A stretch of 64,000 bases of DNA from Anadara kagoshimensis (lineage: Eukaryota > Mollusca > Bivalvia > Arcoida > Arcidae): positions 18,198,386 to 18,262,385 of the forward strand of contig CM037867.1 of assembly GCA_021292105.1 (NCBI GenBank). Direction: 5' to 3'. Under the pieces are notes generated by a model that saw nothing but the letters and a program-made list of their open reading frames with translations, was not told the DNA's origin and made no database searches. This document shows positions 49,456-61,169 of the stretch, piece by piece. How positions within the stretch are numbered: the stretch's first letter is position 1; each line of letters opens with the position of its first letter. Both the position numbers and the translations under genes were made by a program.

Positions 49456-50690
49456 ATTTAAATACCGACTTTCGGCAAGTGCTCTGACTTCCTTTTTTAA
49501 TAATATGAATTTCTATTTTGTAATTCAAAAAATAAAGGATGATAGTGATTCATGGCAGTTTATTAGGAACATGTTGAATATTGCGAAAATTTCATGTCGC
49601 GATTTTTATATGAATTAGCAAAAGGGGATCTGAAAATTAATGATTTGAAATACTTAAAATATTTATACCCTATGCACTGCAACAAGTATTAAAAGAAAAA
49701 ATAAAACCATGCTTCACAATACTGTAAAAATTCGACCGATTGTGCATAATGATGAAAAATTGGCATCTTTTGGCATTTCTGAAGGTAAGGATAGTTTTCT
49801 CATGTCATTTATCAGGCTAAATATTCATCATTTTCTTTTACAGACAAAATTTCTGAAGAAGCTATAACTCATAACATTATAAGCTGAATGTGAAAGAGAA
49901 TTATATACAGCTGAATGGTTTTGAACACTTCAAATGTGATTTGTATAAATAAGCCTTACACGACAACAGTTAAGTGTCCTTTTCATTTATAAGCTTTACA
50001 CGACAACTACTTAAGTGCTCTTTTCATATATCTCAAGAGTTTATGAGACCACGACAAGAGGTATTAATACTTTTCTCGCCTTCTTTTAAAAGAGCAGTCA
50101 CGCGCAAAATATGATGACGACTGGGGGAGGCCAGAAACTTGAATGAAGCATAAAGCTATTAGCTGTTAGAAATCAGCAATTTGTCGCCATTAAATATAAT
50201 ACGGAGATTATCCGTCGATCACGGCGTTGTATGTTTAAATCCTACCTGACTGTTTTGCCTCCCTCAAAAGATAGGGACGTGTAAAATACCCCAAAAATTG
50301 CAACCCGACTACCACAATTTTTCACTACAACAGTTTAAATCAAGGCATAAAACTATTTTTTTACTTTTGAATCATAAATAAATGATTCGTGTCTAATTAA
50401 ATAAAGGTATTTGTACATTATACATGTATAAAGAGCATGGGGTTTTCGAAGCAACCACGAAAATATATCGTACACGAAATTATCAAATAAACAATTTTGA
50501 ACAAACACACTTATCTTTTTTGATCATAGATTGTTCGTTGTTAGGTGATGCTGCATGATTTAAGCAAATAGAAGAATGATCTCATTCATTTTATTTCCGA
50601 GTAAATAAACGTAAAAATTACAATTTGCGAAGATAAACGGTCCATCAGAAGAGACCTTATACTAAAACCACGCGTATAGTTAGGCGTAGC
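49456..50690. other. AT-rich, no gene recognised
   Basis: A short direct repeat, AAGCCTTACACGACAACAGTT and AAGCTTTACACGACAACTACTT, at 49953 and 49991 each precedes AAGTG(T/C)(C/T)CTTTTCAT. A decayed tRNA-like word (TTTAAATCCTACCTGAC) is at 50233. Otherwise nothing. Confidence 0.45.
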
Positions 50691-50694
50691 ATGT

Positions 50695-50840
50695 TAAAGA
50701 ACTCACTATGACTATTACACTGAGCGCAGAGCAAACACCAGAATGTTTGCCGCTTCACCTATAGCTTGTAATATCACGATATAAGTGAAATATGCTTGAC
50801 TGGGACGTAAAATCCAATTCAATCAATCCTGAAAGTTGTA
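50695..50840 (+). mobile_element. SINE family 1, 3' half (plus)
   Basis: TTAAAGAACTCACTATGACT, GAGCGCAGAGCAAACACCAG, TCACCTATAGCTTGTAATAT and GCTTGACTGGGACGTAAAAT followed by TTCAATCAATCC are in family order, with an AATC-type end. Confidence 0.65.
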
Positions 50841-51639
50841 CCGATTACATGCACTCAAAAGGTGAAATGCATAACACTGGACAAAGAAATTAGAACAACG
50901 GTTTAGAAATCTAATGACGCATGCTCAAAACCACAACCCATTTAAAATTCACATTCATCAGTAAGTTAAATTAATGAATATAGTCCCAAATATGAATGTT
51001 TTACAAAGCTTCTATAGATATTATACGACTCGATCCCATTTCGTTCTTAAATAAAAAAAAAAATCTCCCTTTTTAAAACGGTAATTGTTTGATTTTTATA
51101 TCAAATTTTTCACGCTGTTAGTGTTTTTCCTGTGAAAACTTTTTAAAGCGAAATATTTACCCAACCATACAAGAACCCAATGGTTGTATTTTACCCTACT
51201 GCGAGCGGAAGAATACATCAAAGCGCGGATGAGTGATGGTCTCGTTGGGTGCAATTTGACACGGTTCTGCGAGGAATTTCAATGAACTGTATTCGGAGCT
51301 CGATAGAAGTTTATATTTTACCATCATAATACAGTTCAAAAACATAAATCATAAAACAGGAAAATATTTGTATTAAATGGGGAGCTATCATATTTTATCA
51401 AAAAGTCATAAATTTTGTTTTTAAATTTAAGATGAATCGATGTAAATAAAAAAAGACAAACTGTTTGGTCATTGTACTTTTAATATAAAAATATGGATTT
51501 TCACATTATTTTTTATAGCATTTAGCTTTGACAACTTGTCGAACGATAAAACAAGATCTGGAATACCTATCCATACAAAATTTCAGAAATTAGATGAGGA
51601 CCCAGTCGTAAATCAAGCTAGGATTGTACACATTACACA

Positions 51640-51935
51640 CAAACATACTGGACTTTGTCTTAATCACAATCACAATCCCAATAGCATAGTAAAAACTTTT
51701 AAAACTGGAAAATTAAGTAAAAACTCAACTTAAACTTCCACTAGAGATGTAAAGCCGAATGCTCTGGAAGGGTAAACAGCTTCTGGTTTGCACGCAATAA
51801 CTGCCACGTTTGAAATAAAAATTGTAAATGTAAGGAGACCGAACTGTTGGACGTTAAAATGCAAACTTAATGATCAAAGACATCATACCTATCAACGATA
51901 TCGTGATGACGGCCATAGAACATTTTGACATTTTG
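51640..51935 (-). repeat. Interspersed repeat family C copy (minus)
   Basis: Inverted landmarks: CTTAATCACAATCACAATCC, CCACTAGAGATGTAAAGCCG, AATGCTCTGGAAGGGTAAAC, ACTGCCACGTTTGAAAT and ATATCGTGATGACGGCCATA. Confidence 0.7.
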
Positions 51936-52009
51936 ATGGTCTTGAAAAATTAATATCTTTTACTGTGTTACACTTTTTAGTTTCTAAACCCATTTTTCAG
52001 GGATGCGTT

Positions 52010-53110
52010 TTCTTGACTGCTTTAAAAATTGCATTTCTGATTACAGACAAGCGTTTGTCTTAGCAAACGGTATAATTTTTATGAAAAGGCAAGCAGGATT
52101 CTAGTATTAAACTGTTCAGCTTTTGAGCGTTTCAGACTTGGAACCCCAAATTTGTCGGCGATACTTTTTTGTGCCTACTTGTGAAAAGTTGTCCTATTCC
52201 TATTGCAATTAATTGTTTGTTTTAGCATATCAGACGAGTGTTTCTCTGACTTTTGAAAAGGTTTACATCGCCATTTGCCAAGGATACGTATTTTGTGCCT
52301 TTTTTTAAAAAAAATGCCCAAACTGCCTGTTACAGTCAACAATTGTTTTAGCAGACGAGACGGTATTATTTCCTGACAAGGCAAAAGAAATTTTCATATT
52401 TTAAATTGTTAAGCGCTTGAATTTACTTGCAAACCACAAATTGTTTTCGTGCCTATTTGTAAAAAATGGCCAATTCCAATGGCAATAATCTTAGCAGACA
52501 GTATTATTTTATAACAAGACAAAAAGAATTTTAATATTTGACTTAAATCATTTGAATAGACTCGCGCCCCAAATTTTTCGTGCCTATTTGTGAATATTCT
52601 ATTGCAGGCAATTTTTGTCTTGGCAGACAAAACGATAATATTTTATGACAAGGCAAAAGAATGTGTTAGTGGTACATTTTCTTGAAAAAAAATCTTCTTT
52701 TCCTTATTTTTACAATCAAACGTTTGTCTAAGCAGACGGTAGTATGTTGTGACAAGGCAAAAGGAGTTTGAATATTAAACTCAACAGCTTTTGAATAGTC
52801 TTGTAGCCATAACTTTGTCAGGGAAGTGCTTTCGCGCCTATTTGTGAAAACTTACAAAACTTCTGATTGCAGTCAATAACCTTTGTCTTAGCAGACGATA
52901 TATTGTTATGACAAGGCAAAGGAATTTTGAATATTAAACCTTACAGCTTTTGAATAGTCTTGCAGTCAGTGAAGCTCTTTCGCGCCTATTTGTGAAAAGT
53001 TAAAGAAATCTGATTGTAGTCAAAAGTCTTTGTCTTAGCAGACGACAAAACAACGACATTTTAATATTTAACTGTTAAACTTTTGAACAGACTTGCAATG
53101 ATACGTTATA
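52010..53110 (+). repeat. Satellite-like array, about 8 units of 110-165 bp
   Basis: A TTGTCTTAGCAGACG-type word occurs at 52053, 52217, 52343, 52487, 52613, 52722, 52882 and 53029 (spacing 164, 126, 144, 126, 109, 160, 147). Most are followed by TATGACAAGGCAAAAG and preceded by CGTGCCTATTTGTGAAAA and TCTGATTGCAGTCAA-like blocks. Units are diverged in sequence and length. There are no open frames across them. Confidence 0.88.
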
Positions 53111-53550
53111 GTGAGTTTTGTAGAGCTGCAGACATATGTGATTTTCATATTAATGGCCACTTAAGAAGCTTACAAGAGGAATTACTAGTCTGTGCCTTCT
53201 AGAAAGATGATTTTGTGAAATATTTGTTACAATTAAGTGATTCCATTGTTTGTGGGACCTTTTTGTGACAAAATTATAAATTAAGATGCCCTGGTATAAA
53301 AACTTAAACTATGATACATAACCATATTGTAGTTTTTATTTAAAAATGTTTTCTTTTCTCTGTTACCGACGCCATTCGGATAATATTACAATGGTGTTTA
53401 TAAATAATTGCTCTTGCCACCCGTAAGAAGATTTAAACAAAATACGCCCCTTCTACTCAAAATTAATAACAATTTAACTACTTCTCGTGACAAAAATACA
53501 GAACGAACTAAAGTTTTACCCTTAGCTATTGAATAAGCGTCAAATCGACA
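53110..53550. other. Nothing recognised
   Basis: AT-rich sequence between the satellite and the MITE cluster. Confidence 0.4.
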
Positions 53551-53554
53551 GTTC

Positions 53555-53710
53555 ATCTTGGCTTCACGTTAGCTATATCTCGAGAGCTTTTCGGCGGCTT
53601 CTATATATCTCTCGGCAGCTTTTCGGTCGCTAGCTATCCAAATCTCAGCCCCTTGACTGCCAAATCTCGACTTTTTTTAGCTCAGTGTTAAACGTTCGAC
53701 AGGTCTGTTC
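53555..53710. mobile_element. MITE family F copy
   Basis: TTAGCTATATCTCGAGAGCT, TATCTCTCGGCAGCTTTTCG, GACTGCCAAATCTCGACTTT and the end TAGCTCAGTGTTAAACGTTC then GACAGGTCTG match the inverted end at 40869. Confidence 0.65.
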
Positions 53711-54281
53711 TGTATGCACAAATAAATTATATTTTATGTATAAATGACTGTGGCATCATACAGGTTGTATTATGTTTTGTGAATGTTGTGTAAAGACTTG
53801 GTTGTTCATATTCAATATTTACGACCGACTCTTATATAAAAGGTTTAATTGTTCATCATCGGATTTTAACAAGTAACTGCAATTTGAAGTTTTAATTTTA
53901 GAAATTTTATGAAATGGTTATTTTTTAGATTTTTTATAGAGTTGACATTTTAGAGTTTTTGGGTAGAGTTATATAATTCGCTATATCATCAATATTTTAT
54001 ACATACTTGGATTCGGTTTTTTATCGTTTGTAAAAAAAGCATTTAACACATACCAGTTACTGATAATACAATGTATATGTTTTATTTTGTTGAAACTTTC
54101 TTTTTGGAAGTCCTAATGCATACTGAAATGATTGTCTACGACGAGTGACCGGAAAGCTATGGAGAGCCATCAGGTATAAAGTGACTGCTGAAAACTTTAC
54201 GAGATATCGCTAACGAGGGGCAAAGATGAGCCGCAAATTCACACCTACAGTACTTGTCTGTCGAAAGCTAACCAATTGACG

Positions 54282-54640
54282 TATCGCCGGCCACGCCCAC
54301 AATGTTCCGACACTGGCCGCCATCACAGTACCAAAGCAGCGTCACGGCAACTAATGACGTTCTAGTGTCAGTAACTTCATTAAACCGCACAATCCGGCCT
54401 AGTTTACATTCTTTTTGCGTGTAATTCAAGCATGTCGATCCTTTGTCGGAACATAGTGGGCGTGGCCGTCGATCCGTCAATTAGTTCCGCATTGGCAGCT
54501 CATCTCGGTCCTTTGTTTTTACTTTTATCTCGGCAGCTGGTATTTATCTCTTGGCAGCGGTTACTGGCTAGTAATATCACGGCAACTCAACAGCCGACTT
54601 TCAACCTTTTTTCCTTAGCTCAGTGTCACACTCTCTAATC
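54282..54640. mobile_element. Fold-back element with GTGGGCGTGGCCG arms
   Basis: CGGCCACGCCCACAATGTTC then CGACA (54282-) and its complement TGTCGGAACATAGTGGGCGT then GGCCG (54446-54470) form 25-bp arms around about 140 bp. To the right come TCTCGGCAGCTGGTATTTAT and TTAGCTCAGTGTCACACTCT, the family F end. Confidence 0.7.
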
Positions 54641-54976
54641 CCTATGCTGTATCTGTATTTGGTATACCTGATGTCATATATTTCGCATATTTCTTAAAGA
54701 ATTGCATTTATATATTTTTCCTGGAAGTTAATGTCTTTCTTTAACAGCTCCAAGTTTCACAACCATCCCTTAACTAAGATTTTTCTTGAAAAATCTTTTT
54801 TTTTAATTTCCTAGATAATGAGAAATTTCTGATGTCACTTTGAAGATCACTTCAGAATTATATAACGGTTGTGTTTAGTTTTTTTCAAAAATGTTTACTC
54901 CTTGTTCCAAATTTTTTTTAATTTAATTTCAGTTAAGGGAAATATTACTTAAGAATTGATTGTATTTGTGATACCG

Positions 54977-54988
54977 GGGGGGGGGGGG
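54977..54988 (+). repeat. G-run
   Basis: A homopolymer of about 12 G in a 65-70 percent AT context. It is a likely site of assembly error. Confidence 0.85.
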
Positions 54989-55039
54989 GAGGTTGCTCTA
55001 AATAAAAAATAACACAAACGTGTTAAAAGCCACCAATGA

Positions 55040-55881
55040 TTGTAATAAGTTACTTGAGTATATGCTCACAACGAAATATTACAAATGCCGAGTTTATATA
55101 CACAGACGTAAAAACCACGACAGTCCAATATTGATACTTGAAACTGGACCTAATAACGTAAAAGTGTAAAGTCGTCATTTAGTTACTCAAGTACTTGCTC
55201 GCGACAAATTTTTATGCGTGTAAAAACACCATTAATTGCTAGAAATTACATGTATATGCTGTATGCACATTTATACATCATAGAAATTAATCCTGCTTAT
55301 ATAAAGCAATACATCAGTGTTCATTCTAGTATTTTCAGAAAGGGACCATTTTCAAAGAAACTTACATGTATATGCTCATATCAAATTCTTGCAGAACACC
55401 GAGAAAGAGACCACGATAGACTACGGTGACATTCTAACAACTTTACTAAATCTTCCAAATTGTGCTTATCCGCCCAAATAATTGATACTTGCTTTACTCA
55501 TCTAACCAAAAACCTTAATCTCTATCATTTAATTATGGTTTAAACTCAATTTCCCCTCAAACTTTTAATAAATATCTCTTAATTTATACGGCGCCAACAC
55601 GATCAAACATTAAATAGGTCTTCTCAAACCACCCGTACGTCGGACAAAAGGCGATTAACTATCCTCGAGTAACTTATGATTAGGTTCAAATATGAAAATA
55701 TATACAATTTAAAATATGAAAAATGATTTTTTTTAATGAATTCATTATGATGAGTTTTTAATGTGGCCCTATATATAATATTTGGTTTTATTACACAATC
55801 TTCGTGTTGGGTCATTGCACTTGTTGGCCCAATACGGTTTGTGTGACGAGCATGTGCGTGTATTTAGTGGCCAAATACGTC

Positions 55882-55914
<33 letters not shown>

Positions 55915-56010
55915 CAAATAATAAATAAATAAAATTTAAAAAACAAACAAAAACAAAAACGTGTGAATTTCATATTTTCAAAATAACATGATAAAACTGT
56001 AAGCACTTTA
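55040..56010. other. Diverged short duplications and (AAT)n; no gene
   Basis: GTTACTTGAGTATATGCTCA (55048) and GTTACTCAAGTACTTGCTCG (55182) head two diverged copies of a unit of about 130 bp. An (ATA)n/(AAAT)n tract is at 55880-55932. No supported exon. Confidence 0.5.
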
Positions 56011-56220
56011 GCACTGGTCAATCAACTTCAGTACAGAGCACTGAGCTAACGAAATAAAACATGGCCGAAATAAAAATTGAAAGAAGTTGGATGGGAGGTA
56101 AATCGGAGGCAAAAATTGTTTGTATGAAATGATTTTTATAATATAACATGATTCAACAATATTGTCATTATCCTTTCCGTATAATTGTCATATAATACCC
56201 ATTGATTTCAGAACACAACT

Positions 56221-56560
56221 GTGGTACATGTAGCTCAGTTGGTAGAATACGCGTTCCGTAAGTGGACGGTCGTGCGTTCGAACCCCGGCCGGGGGTGACT
56301 CAAGACTTAAAGTGAGTAGTGACTGTTCTTTTGCCAAGCATTCGACATTACGAAATGAAAATCCTGGTTCTTTCGGATGGGACCTTAAAATAAACGAGGT
56401 CCCGTGTCTTGTTAGGCTTGACACCATAAATAACCCTGCTGTATAATGCCATCAGCGCAACGCACAGGCAAAATTTCTGCACCTTCGCCTAAAGCTGGCG
56501 ACGCCTCGACGTAAGTTAAATCTTCTTGACTGGGACGTTAAACACCATTACTGAATTAAA
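56221..56560 (+). mobile_element. SINE family 1, best full-length copy (plus)
   Basis: The tRNA-like head has the A box TAGCTCAGTTGGTAGAATAC and the B box GTGCGTTCGAACCCCGGCC, potential internal Pol III promoter elements. The body has GTAGTGACTGTTCTTTTGCC, CTTTCGGATGGGACCTTAAA, ACCCTGCTGTATAATGCCAT, GCGCAACGCACAGGCAAAAT and CTGGCGACGCCTCGACGTAA; the tail is CTTGACTGGGACGTTAAACA. The length is about 340 bp. It resembles bivalve tRNA-SINEs such as RUDI/MetaSINEs in layout; identity not checked. Confidence 0.92.
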
Positions 56561-57138
56561 CTCCATTGATTCCAGAATCCATTATCGTCGAAGAAATTAG
56601 ATAAATGACGTCACATTGGTGTTGGTCAATTTGCGCCCGACATCGCTTTTGTGGCTGTTCCATCTTTCACTTTAACCCCAATGGATAATTGAGTTAAAAA
56701 GTTAGCGAGAGCTTGAGTAAAAATCTCATTTATCATATAGTCCAAATAGACTTTTTATTAGTCCAAATTTCTTGTGATTCATCGATTAGCGATTGGGGAG
56801 ATAGGGTTAAGAATACAAAGTCCTTGGTGTCGCCGAGGATTCGAAATATATGAGGATCAAATTTCATTTTAATAATTTTGTAATTAAATGAAATATTAAT
56901 TTTATACATTCATCATTTTTGTAATTTGAAGAATTTGACCTTACTGATAAAACATTCAAATCGAAAAGATATTAGAGATCTAATAAATATGGACACGGTG
57001 CCACTTTCTTATAGCATTGTCATGTCCAGAAATGTTTAATTATTTTTTGGCAAAGATTCAAAATTTTGCTCTTGAAAAAAACCATTATATATTGGAATAT
57101 ATTTTGTTAAGATCGAAACTGTTTTGTTCAATAAGATA

Positions 57139-57142
<4 letters not shown>

Positions 57143-57183
<41 letters not shown>

Positions 57184-57238
57184 CATGGAATCATATTTGA
57201 GGTTGCAATCTACATGTAGGGTTAGAAAAAGTAATGAC

Positions 57239-57292
<54 letters not shown>
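57143..57292 (+). repeat. (GA)n, then (GT)n(GA)n compound
   Basis: A GA tract at 57143-57182 and, 57 bp on, GT repeats (57240-57257) merging into GA repeats (57258-57291). Confidence 0.95.
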
Positions 57293-57293
<1 letters not shown>

Positions 57294-57299
57294 CACGCA

Positions 57300-58090
57300 G
57301 AATTAGATCCGACATCAGTATTTCTGTGACATGAGTTTTAGATCTTCACACTAATCTTTACCGATTTCTTAGTTTTCCTGATATACACAGAAACATGATT
57401 ATTAACGCTTTCTGTTAACTCCTATTACTCTTTATCTGGTATATAAGTTAATTCGTCTTGACCATGACATCGTACAATGAATCCTTATCTCTCTCTTAAT
57501 CTCATAATCTGCATCCGCGGAAGTTCCTAAATACGACAAATATTCCGGCAGCAAAATTATATCTCCATCTAATGGTATATCTTGTTTTCTTAAACAGTAT
57601 AAAAAGTCAATGGCGTCACAAAGTGCAATGTACATTTCTGTTACGAACAGTCAGTACATTGCCTTTTCCGAATTTCTTTATAAGTCTCCAAATTTATTTC
57701 CAAACCCTCTTATAATGCTAAAACTCGATTGAATAAATAGTTACAATGATTTCAGTAGTATGTAGTAAAGTTGCTATAATGAGCTAAACAAAACAATAAG
57801 CTTCTATATAAGTTTTACAAAAGAAAACAACAGAACAGGTGTGGAGTAAAGGTGTTTTATGTCCCAGTCAAGATTCTTGTCTTGTCTAATATCGAGCTTG
57901 TCAGATCATTGATGGTTGAGAAACCCCCCAAAAACACACCAATCTTAGCATAATGAACTGGTAATTGGCAGTATCATAACGATGCGCGGTTTCTGGCGTG
58001 TTCCTTTTCTGTTGTTACTACTAAAACATTCCCTACTTACGAATAGGTAACCTACGAAAGCCTATTAGACTCAGCGCGGATAAAAAAATA
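57300..58090. other. Nothing recognised except a SINE tail fragment
   Basis: At 57855-57900, TTTTATGTCCCAGTCAAGAT is the complement of the shared SINE tail. A 67-codon minus-strand ORF at 57432-57635 has no recognisable motif. Confidence 0.4.
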
Positions 58091-58091
58091 A

Positions 58092-58431
58092 AAGGCGTTA
58101 GAACACGAAATAAAGGCGTAATAACGCAAACTAAGAGGCATTATAACACCTTTATTTCGAGTTATAACGCATTTTAATTCGCGTTATGACGCCTTTCAAT
58201 TCGTGTTATAACGCTTTAAATTTCGCGTTATAATATCTTGCAATTCGCGTTATTACACCTTTTATTTCGCGTTATAATATCTTTCAATTCGCGTTATAAC
58301 GCCTTTCATTTCGCGTTATTACGCCTTTTATTTTGCGTTATAACGTCTTTCATTTCGCGTTATAACGCCTTTCTTTTCGCGTTATTTCGCCTTTATTTCG
58401 TATTATAACGACTTTATTTTGCGTTCGTTAT
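58092..58431. repeat. 22-bp palindromic minisatellite with inverted left flank
   Basis: About 12 units of 22 bp (58158-58431), consensus TTTCGCGTTATAACGCCTTT plus two bases, with the self-complementary core GCGTTATAACGC. The left segment 58092-58157 carries two or three units in the opposite orientation (AAAGGCGTAATAACGC), so the array can fold back. Unit length is almost constant; substitutions cluster at the core centre (ATAA, ATTA, ATGA). Confidence 0.9.
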
Positions 58432-58595
58432 GAACTTATCGTTCGGTAAATCAAGGGAATTAACTCGTACTTTATAGGTAAGATCGTGTCTTAATGGAGA
58501 GGATAGATATTCACTAGAGCTGTTCACAAGATAAAGATAATTTTCTTTTTTCTTATACATTATATGTACATGTAAAACTTTTATTTTAACTTATA

Positions 58596-58752
58596 TTAAA
58601 ATATTTCCGATTTTATTTGATTATTTTTTTAACTGTTATTTTTTTAATTAAATATTGTTTCATAATTATCAAAATATTTCCGATTTTATTTGATTATTTG
58701 TTTAACGTTTGTTAATTTTTAAATTAAATATTGTTTCATAATTATCAAAAGT
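58596..58752 (+). repeat. Tandem duplication, about 75-80-bp unit
   Basis: AAATATTTCCGATTTTATTT then GATTATTT, AAATATTGTTTCATAATTAT and CAAAA occur twice, with starts near 58599 and 58672. Confidence 0.85.
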
Positions 58753-59084
58753 TCAACCATAACTGATAAAAATTGACCAACTTGAGTCATACATGCATAT
58801 GTGTAAGATCAATAAAAAATAGCTTTCACTTTATGAACAGTTCTGTATTAAACACACACACACGCGCATGATATATACCTATATTTATATCGTATGAATA
58901 GTATTTTTCTACGCTTTCAAGATAAATTGAATTAATCTGATAATATATATTCATTCAATAAGTTAGTTTTTATTCTGTATGTTTCGCGTACATTTTGCGA
59001 CAAGGATTACTCAGCTGTCTTTCGTTGGTTTTGCCGTTCAGTTAAATTGATGAATGAATTCCTTCATATTGAATCCGGGACTTG

Positions 59085-59163
59085 ATTCAACTTGGACCTA
59101 GAAAAATATCCAGATAGCTTATTCGTCGACCCGATAGAAGTGATTGCTCACTTATCCGACTGG

Positions 59164-59208
<45 letters not shown>

Positions 59209-59217
59209 GTCAATCAG

Positions 59218-59260
<43 letters not shown>

Positions 59261-59262
59261 CC
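59085..59262 (+). repeat. (AATC)n tract, probably a SINE tail
   Basis: About 95 bp of (AATC)n with two AGTC variants (59166-59261), preceded by ACTTGATTCAACTTGGACCT, a decayed version of the shared SINE tail. The Asn-Gln-Ser-Ile peptides translated here are artefacts. Confidence 0.85.
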
Positions 59263-59336
59263 CCAACAGACATTTGCACACAAGACACGTGAAGGCAAAA
59301 CTTCATTCACATGGTTTATTGATCATCAAACATTCA

Positions 59337-59337
<1 letters not shown>

Positions 59338-59391
<54 letters not shown>

Positions 59392-59393
59392 AT
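59338..59393 (+). repeat. (AAAT)n microsatellite
   Basis: A tetranucleotide tract of about 55 bp, 80 bp after the (AATC)n tract. Confidence 0.95.
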
Positions 59394-59399
59394 CGTATG

Positions 59400-59908
59400 A
59401 CATGGGCTTATCAGTTCCTCATTAATTATACATATTTCATCATCTAAAATTTTCTTAAAATATGTGCACAGTTACAGTCACCGCAAAATGTTACTACCAT
59501 ATAGAGTTTTCACAGTTGCAAAATTTATTTATTATTCAGTACTTCTCAACGCATCTCTTAATACTTCAACTAGTTTGTCCTTTTCCCTCGCTCTTGTTTT
59601 TATTCCCAATTGCGATAGTTTTTCTTTTATTGCATATTCATTCAAGTTTTCTATTTCCTCATTCATAGGTTTATTATTTTCCAAATAATTTTCGTTGGTC
59701 TGTTGATTTCTCTTAGAATTCTTTGTTTTTTACTAACTCCTTTTTTTCTTTTTTACATGCAGTTATCATATTAGCTTAATAGTCTGCTGGTAGAACAAAT
59801 AAATGTGGGGGAAGTCAGAGAAATTAAATTATTATTATTATTTATTCATTATTTTTTTTTAATTTTTTTTTTTTTTTGTACTTTTATGTGATAATGAGAT
59901 GTTTAAAA

Positions 59909-59910
<2 letters not shown>
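59400..59910. other. T-rich, nothing recognised
   Basis: Short T-rich ORFs with hydrophobic translations. No splice-bounded exon. Confidence 0.4.

Positions 59911-59911
<1 letters not shown>

Positions 59912-59961
<50 letters not shown>
59912..59961 (+). repeat. (GA)n microsatellite
   Basis: A dinucleotide tract of about 50 bp. Confidence 0.95.
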
Positions 59962-59963
<2 letters not shown>

Positions 59964-60395
59964 CATCTGTGATATTATGTATTATGACTGACACAAATTT
60001 TAATCTGTAGTACACAATAATGAAGCTGTTTTTCAGATGCTACATTAATGGGTAGAGTTAATTAACGATATCCGGTTTATAGGTGATTAATTGACATAGA
60101 TAAGATGCACAAAATCTATCCTCTTTGAGACAGGATCGGTAGCGGGATACACTTCGAATATGCAAAGGGATTAGTATGAAGGTGATTTTCCATTAATGGG
60201 GAATGTCCCGCATCTGAATATACAAGCGAAGCATTAGTTTAAATTCAGAAATATCACCTGGTTAACGATAAATCCGTAACTGGTCCTTTTCTAACAAAAA
60301 TTACTAAATAAAAAACAATGACAGTCCGCGTGGGAAAAAGGAAAAAGAAATAGTCTCGCAGTCACCAGAGATGCAGACAAAAAGACCTTTCGAAA

Positions 60396-60525
<130 letters not shown>

Positions 60526-60564
60526 TAGTTGACATTAAACTGAGGTATGAAACAAATATATACC

Positions 60565-61160
60565 GCTTTAATAATTTTCAAAAGAATGTGGAAGTAATTT
60601 GCCATTGTCGGAAAATTATTAAAAAAAATCTTAATTTGAGAAAAATGTAAAATATATGAAACGATGTGAAAGTGATACATTTTCTATATTAAAAATGTAT
60701 TTGAATATTAAAACAAGCATCCCTGTGCAAATTTTCAATTTTACCATGTAAATCTATGCGAAAAATATCGTTATCCGTAAAATCATACAAATTTTTAAAG
60801 TAATTTTGAAGTAATTTGCCATTACCGTACAATTTCAAAAAACGTGTCTTAAGATGCAGAAAAAATTGTAGAATGTGGAACGATTTGAAAGTGTTAGACT
60901 TTTCCTTAAATTTTAAGGGTTTTTGTCACTCAAAGTAAGCCTATTTATGTAAATGATCACCTTTTTACTATATCACTCTATATAAGACCATACGAATATA
61001 TGTGTTATTTACTTTAAGGGTTATTTTCAAAGTAATTTTGAAGTAATTTGCCAATATCATAAAATTATGAAAAAAATATAGTAAGATGCAGAAAAAATTT
61101 TAGAATATGAAATAATTTGAAAGTTTAAGAAATATCCACATTAAAGTCAAAATAAGTAAA
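60565..61160 (+). repeat. Three-unit tandem repeat, 217-232 bp
   Basis: GAAGTAATTTGCCA occurs at 60591, 60808 and 61040. In all three it is followed by AAATTAT/AATTTC, AGATGCAGAAAAAAT-like, TGAAACGAT-like and TTTGAAAGTG-like blocks in the same order. Diverged and AT-rich. Confidence 0.85.
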
Positions 61161-61169
61161 TTATTAAAC

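Noticed and set aside
51536..51733. 65-codon ORF rich in His and Asn
   Set aside because: Largely a translation of the inverted family C repeat.
58092..58431. CRISPR-like array
   Set aside because: The units are contiguous, with no unique spacers, and the genome is eukaryotic; it is a minisatellite.
59092..59347. Proteins rich in Asn-Gln-Ser-Ile
   Set aside because: Translation of an (AATC)n tract; no flanking coding signal.
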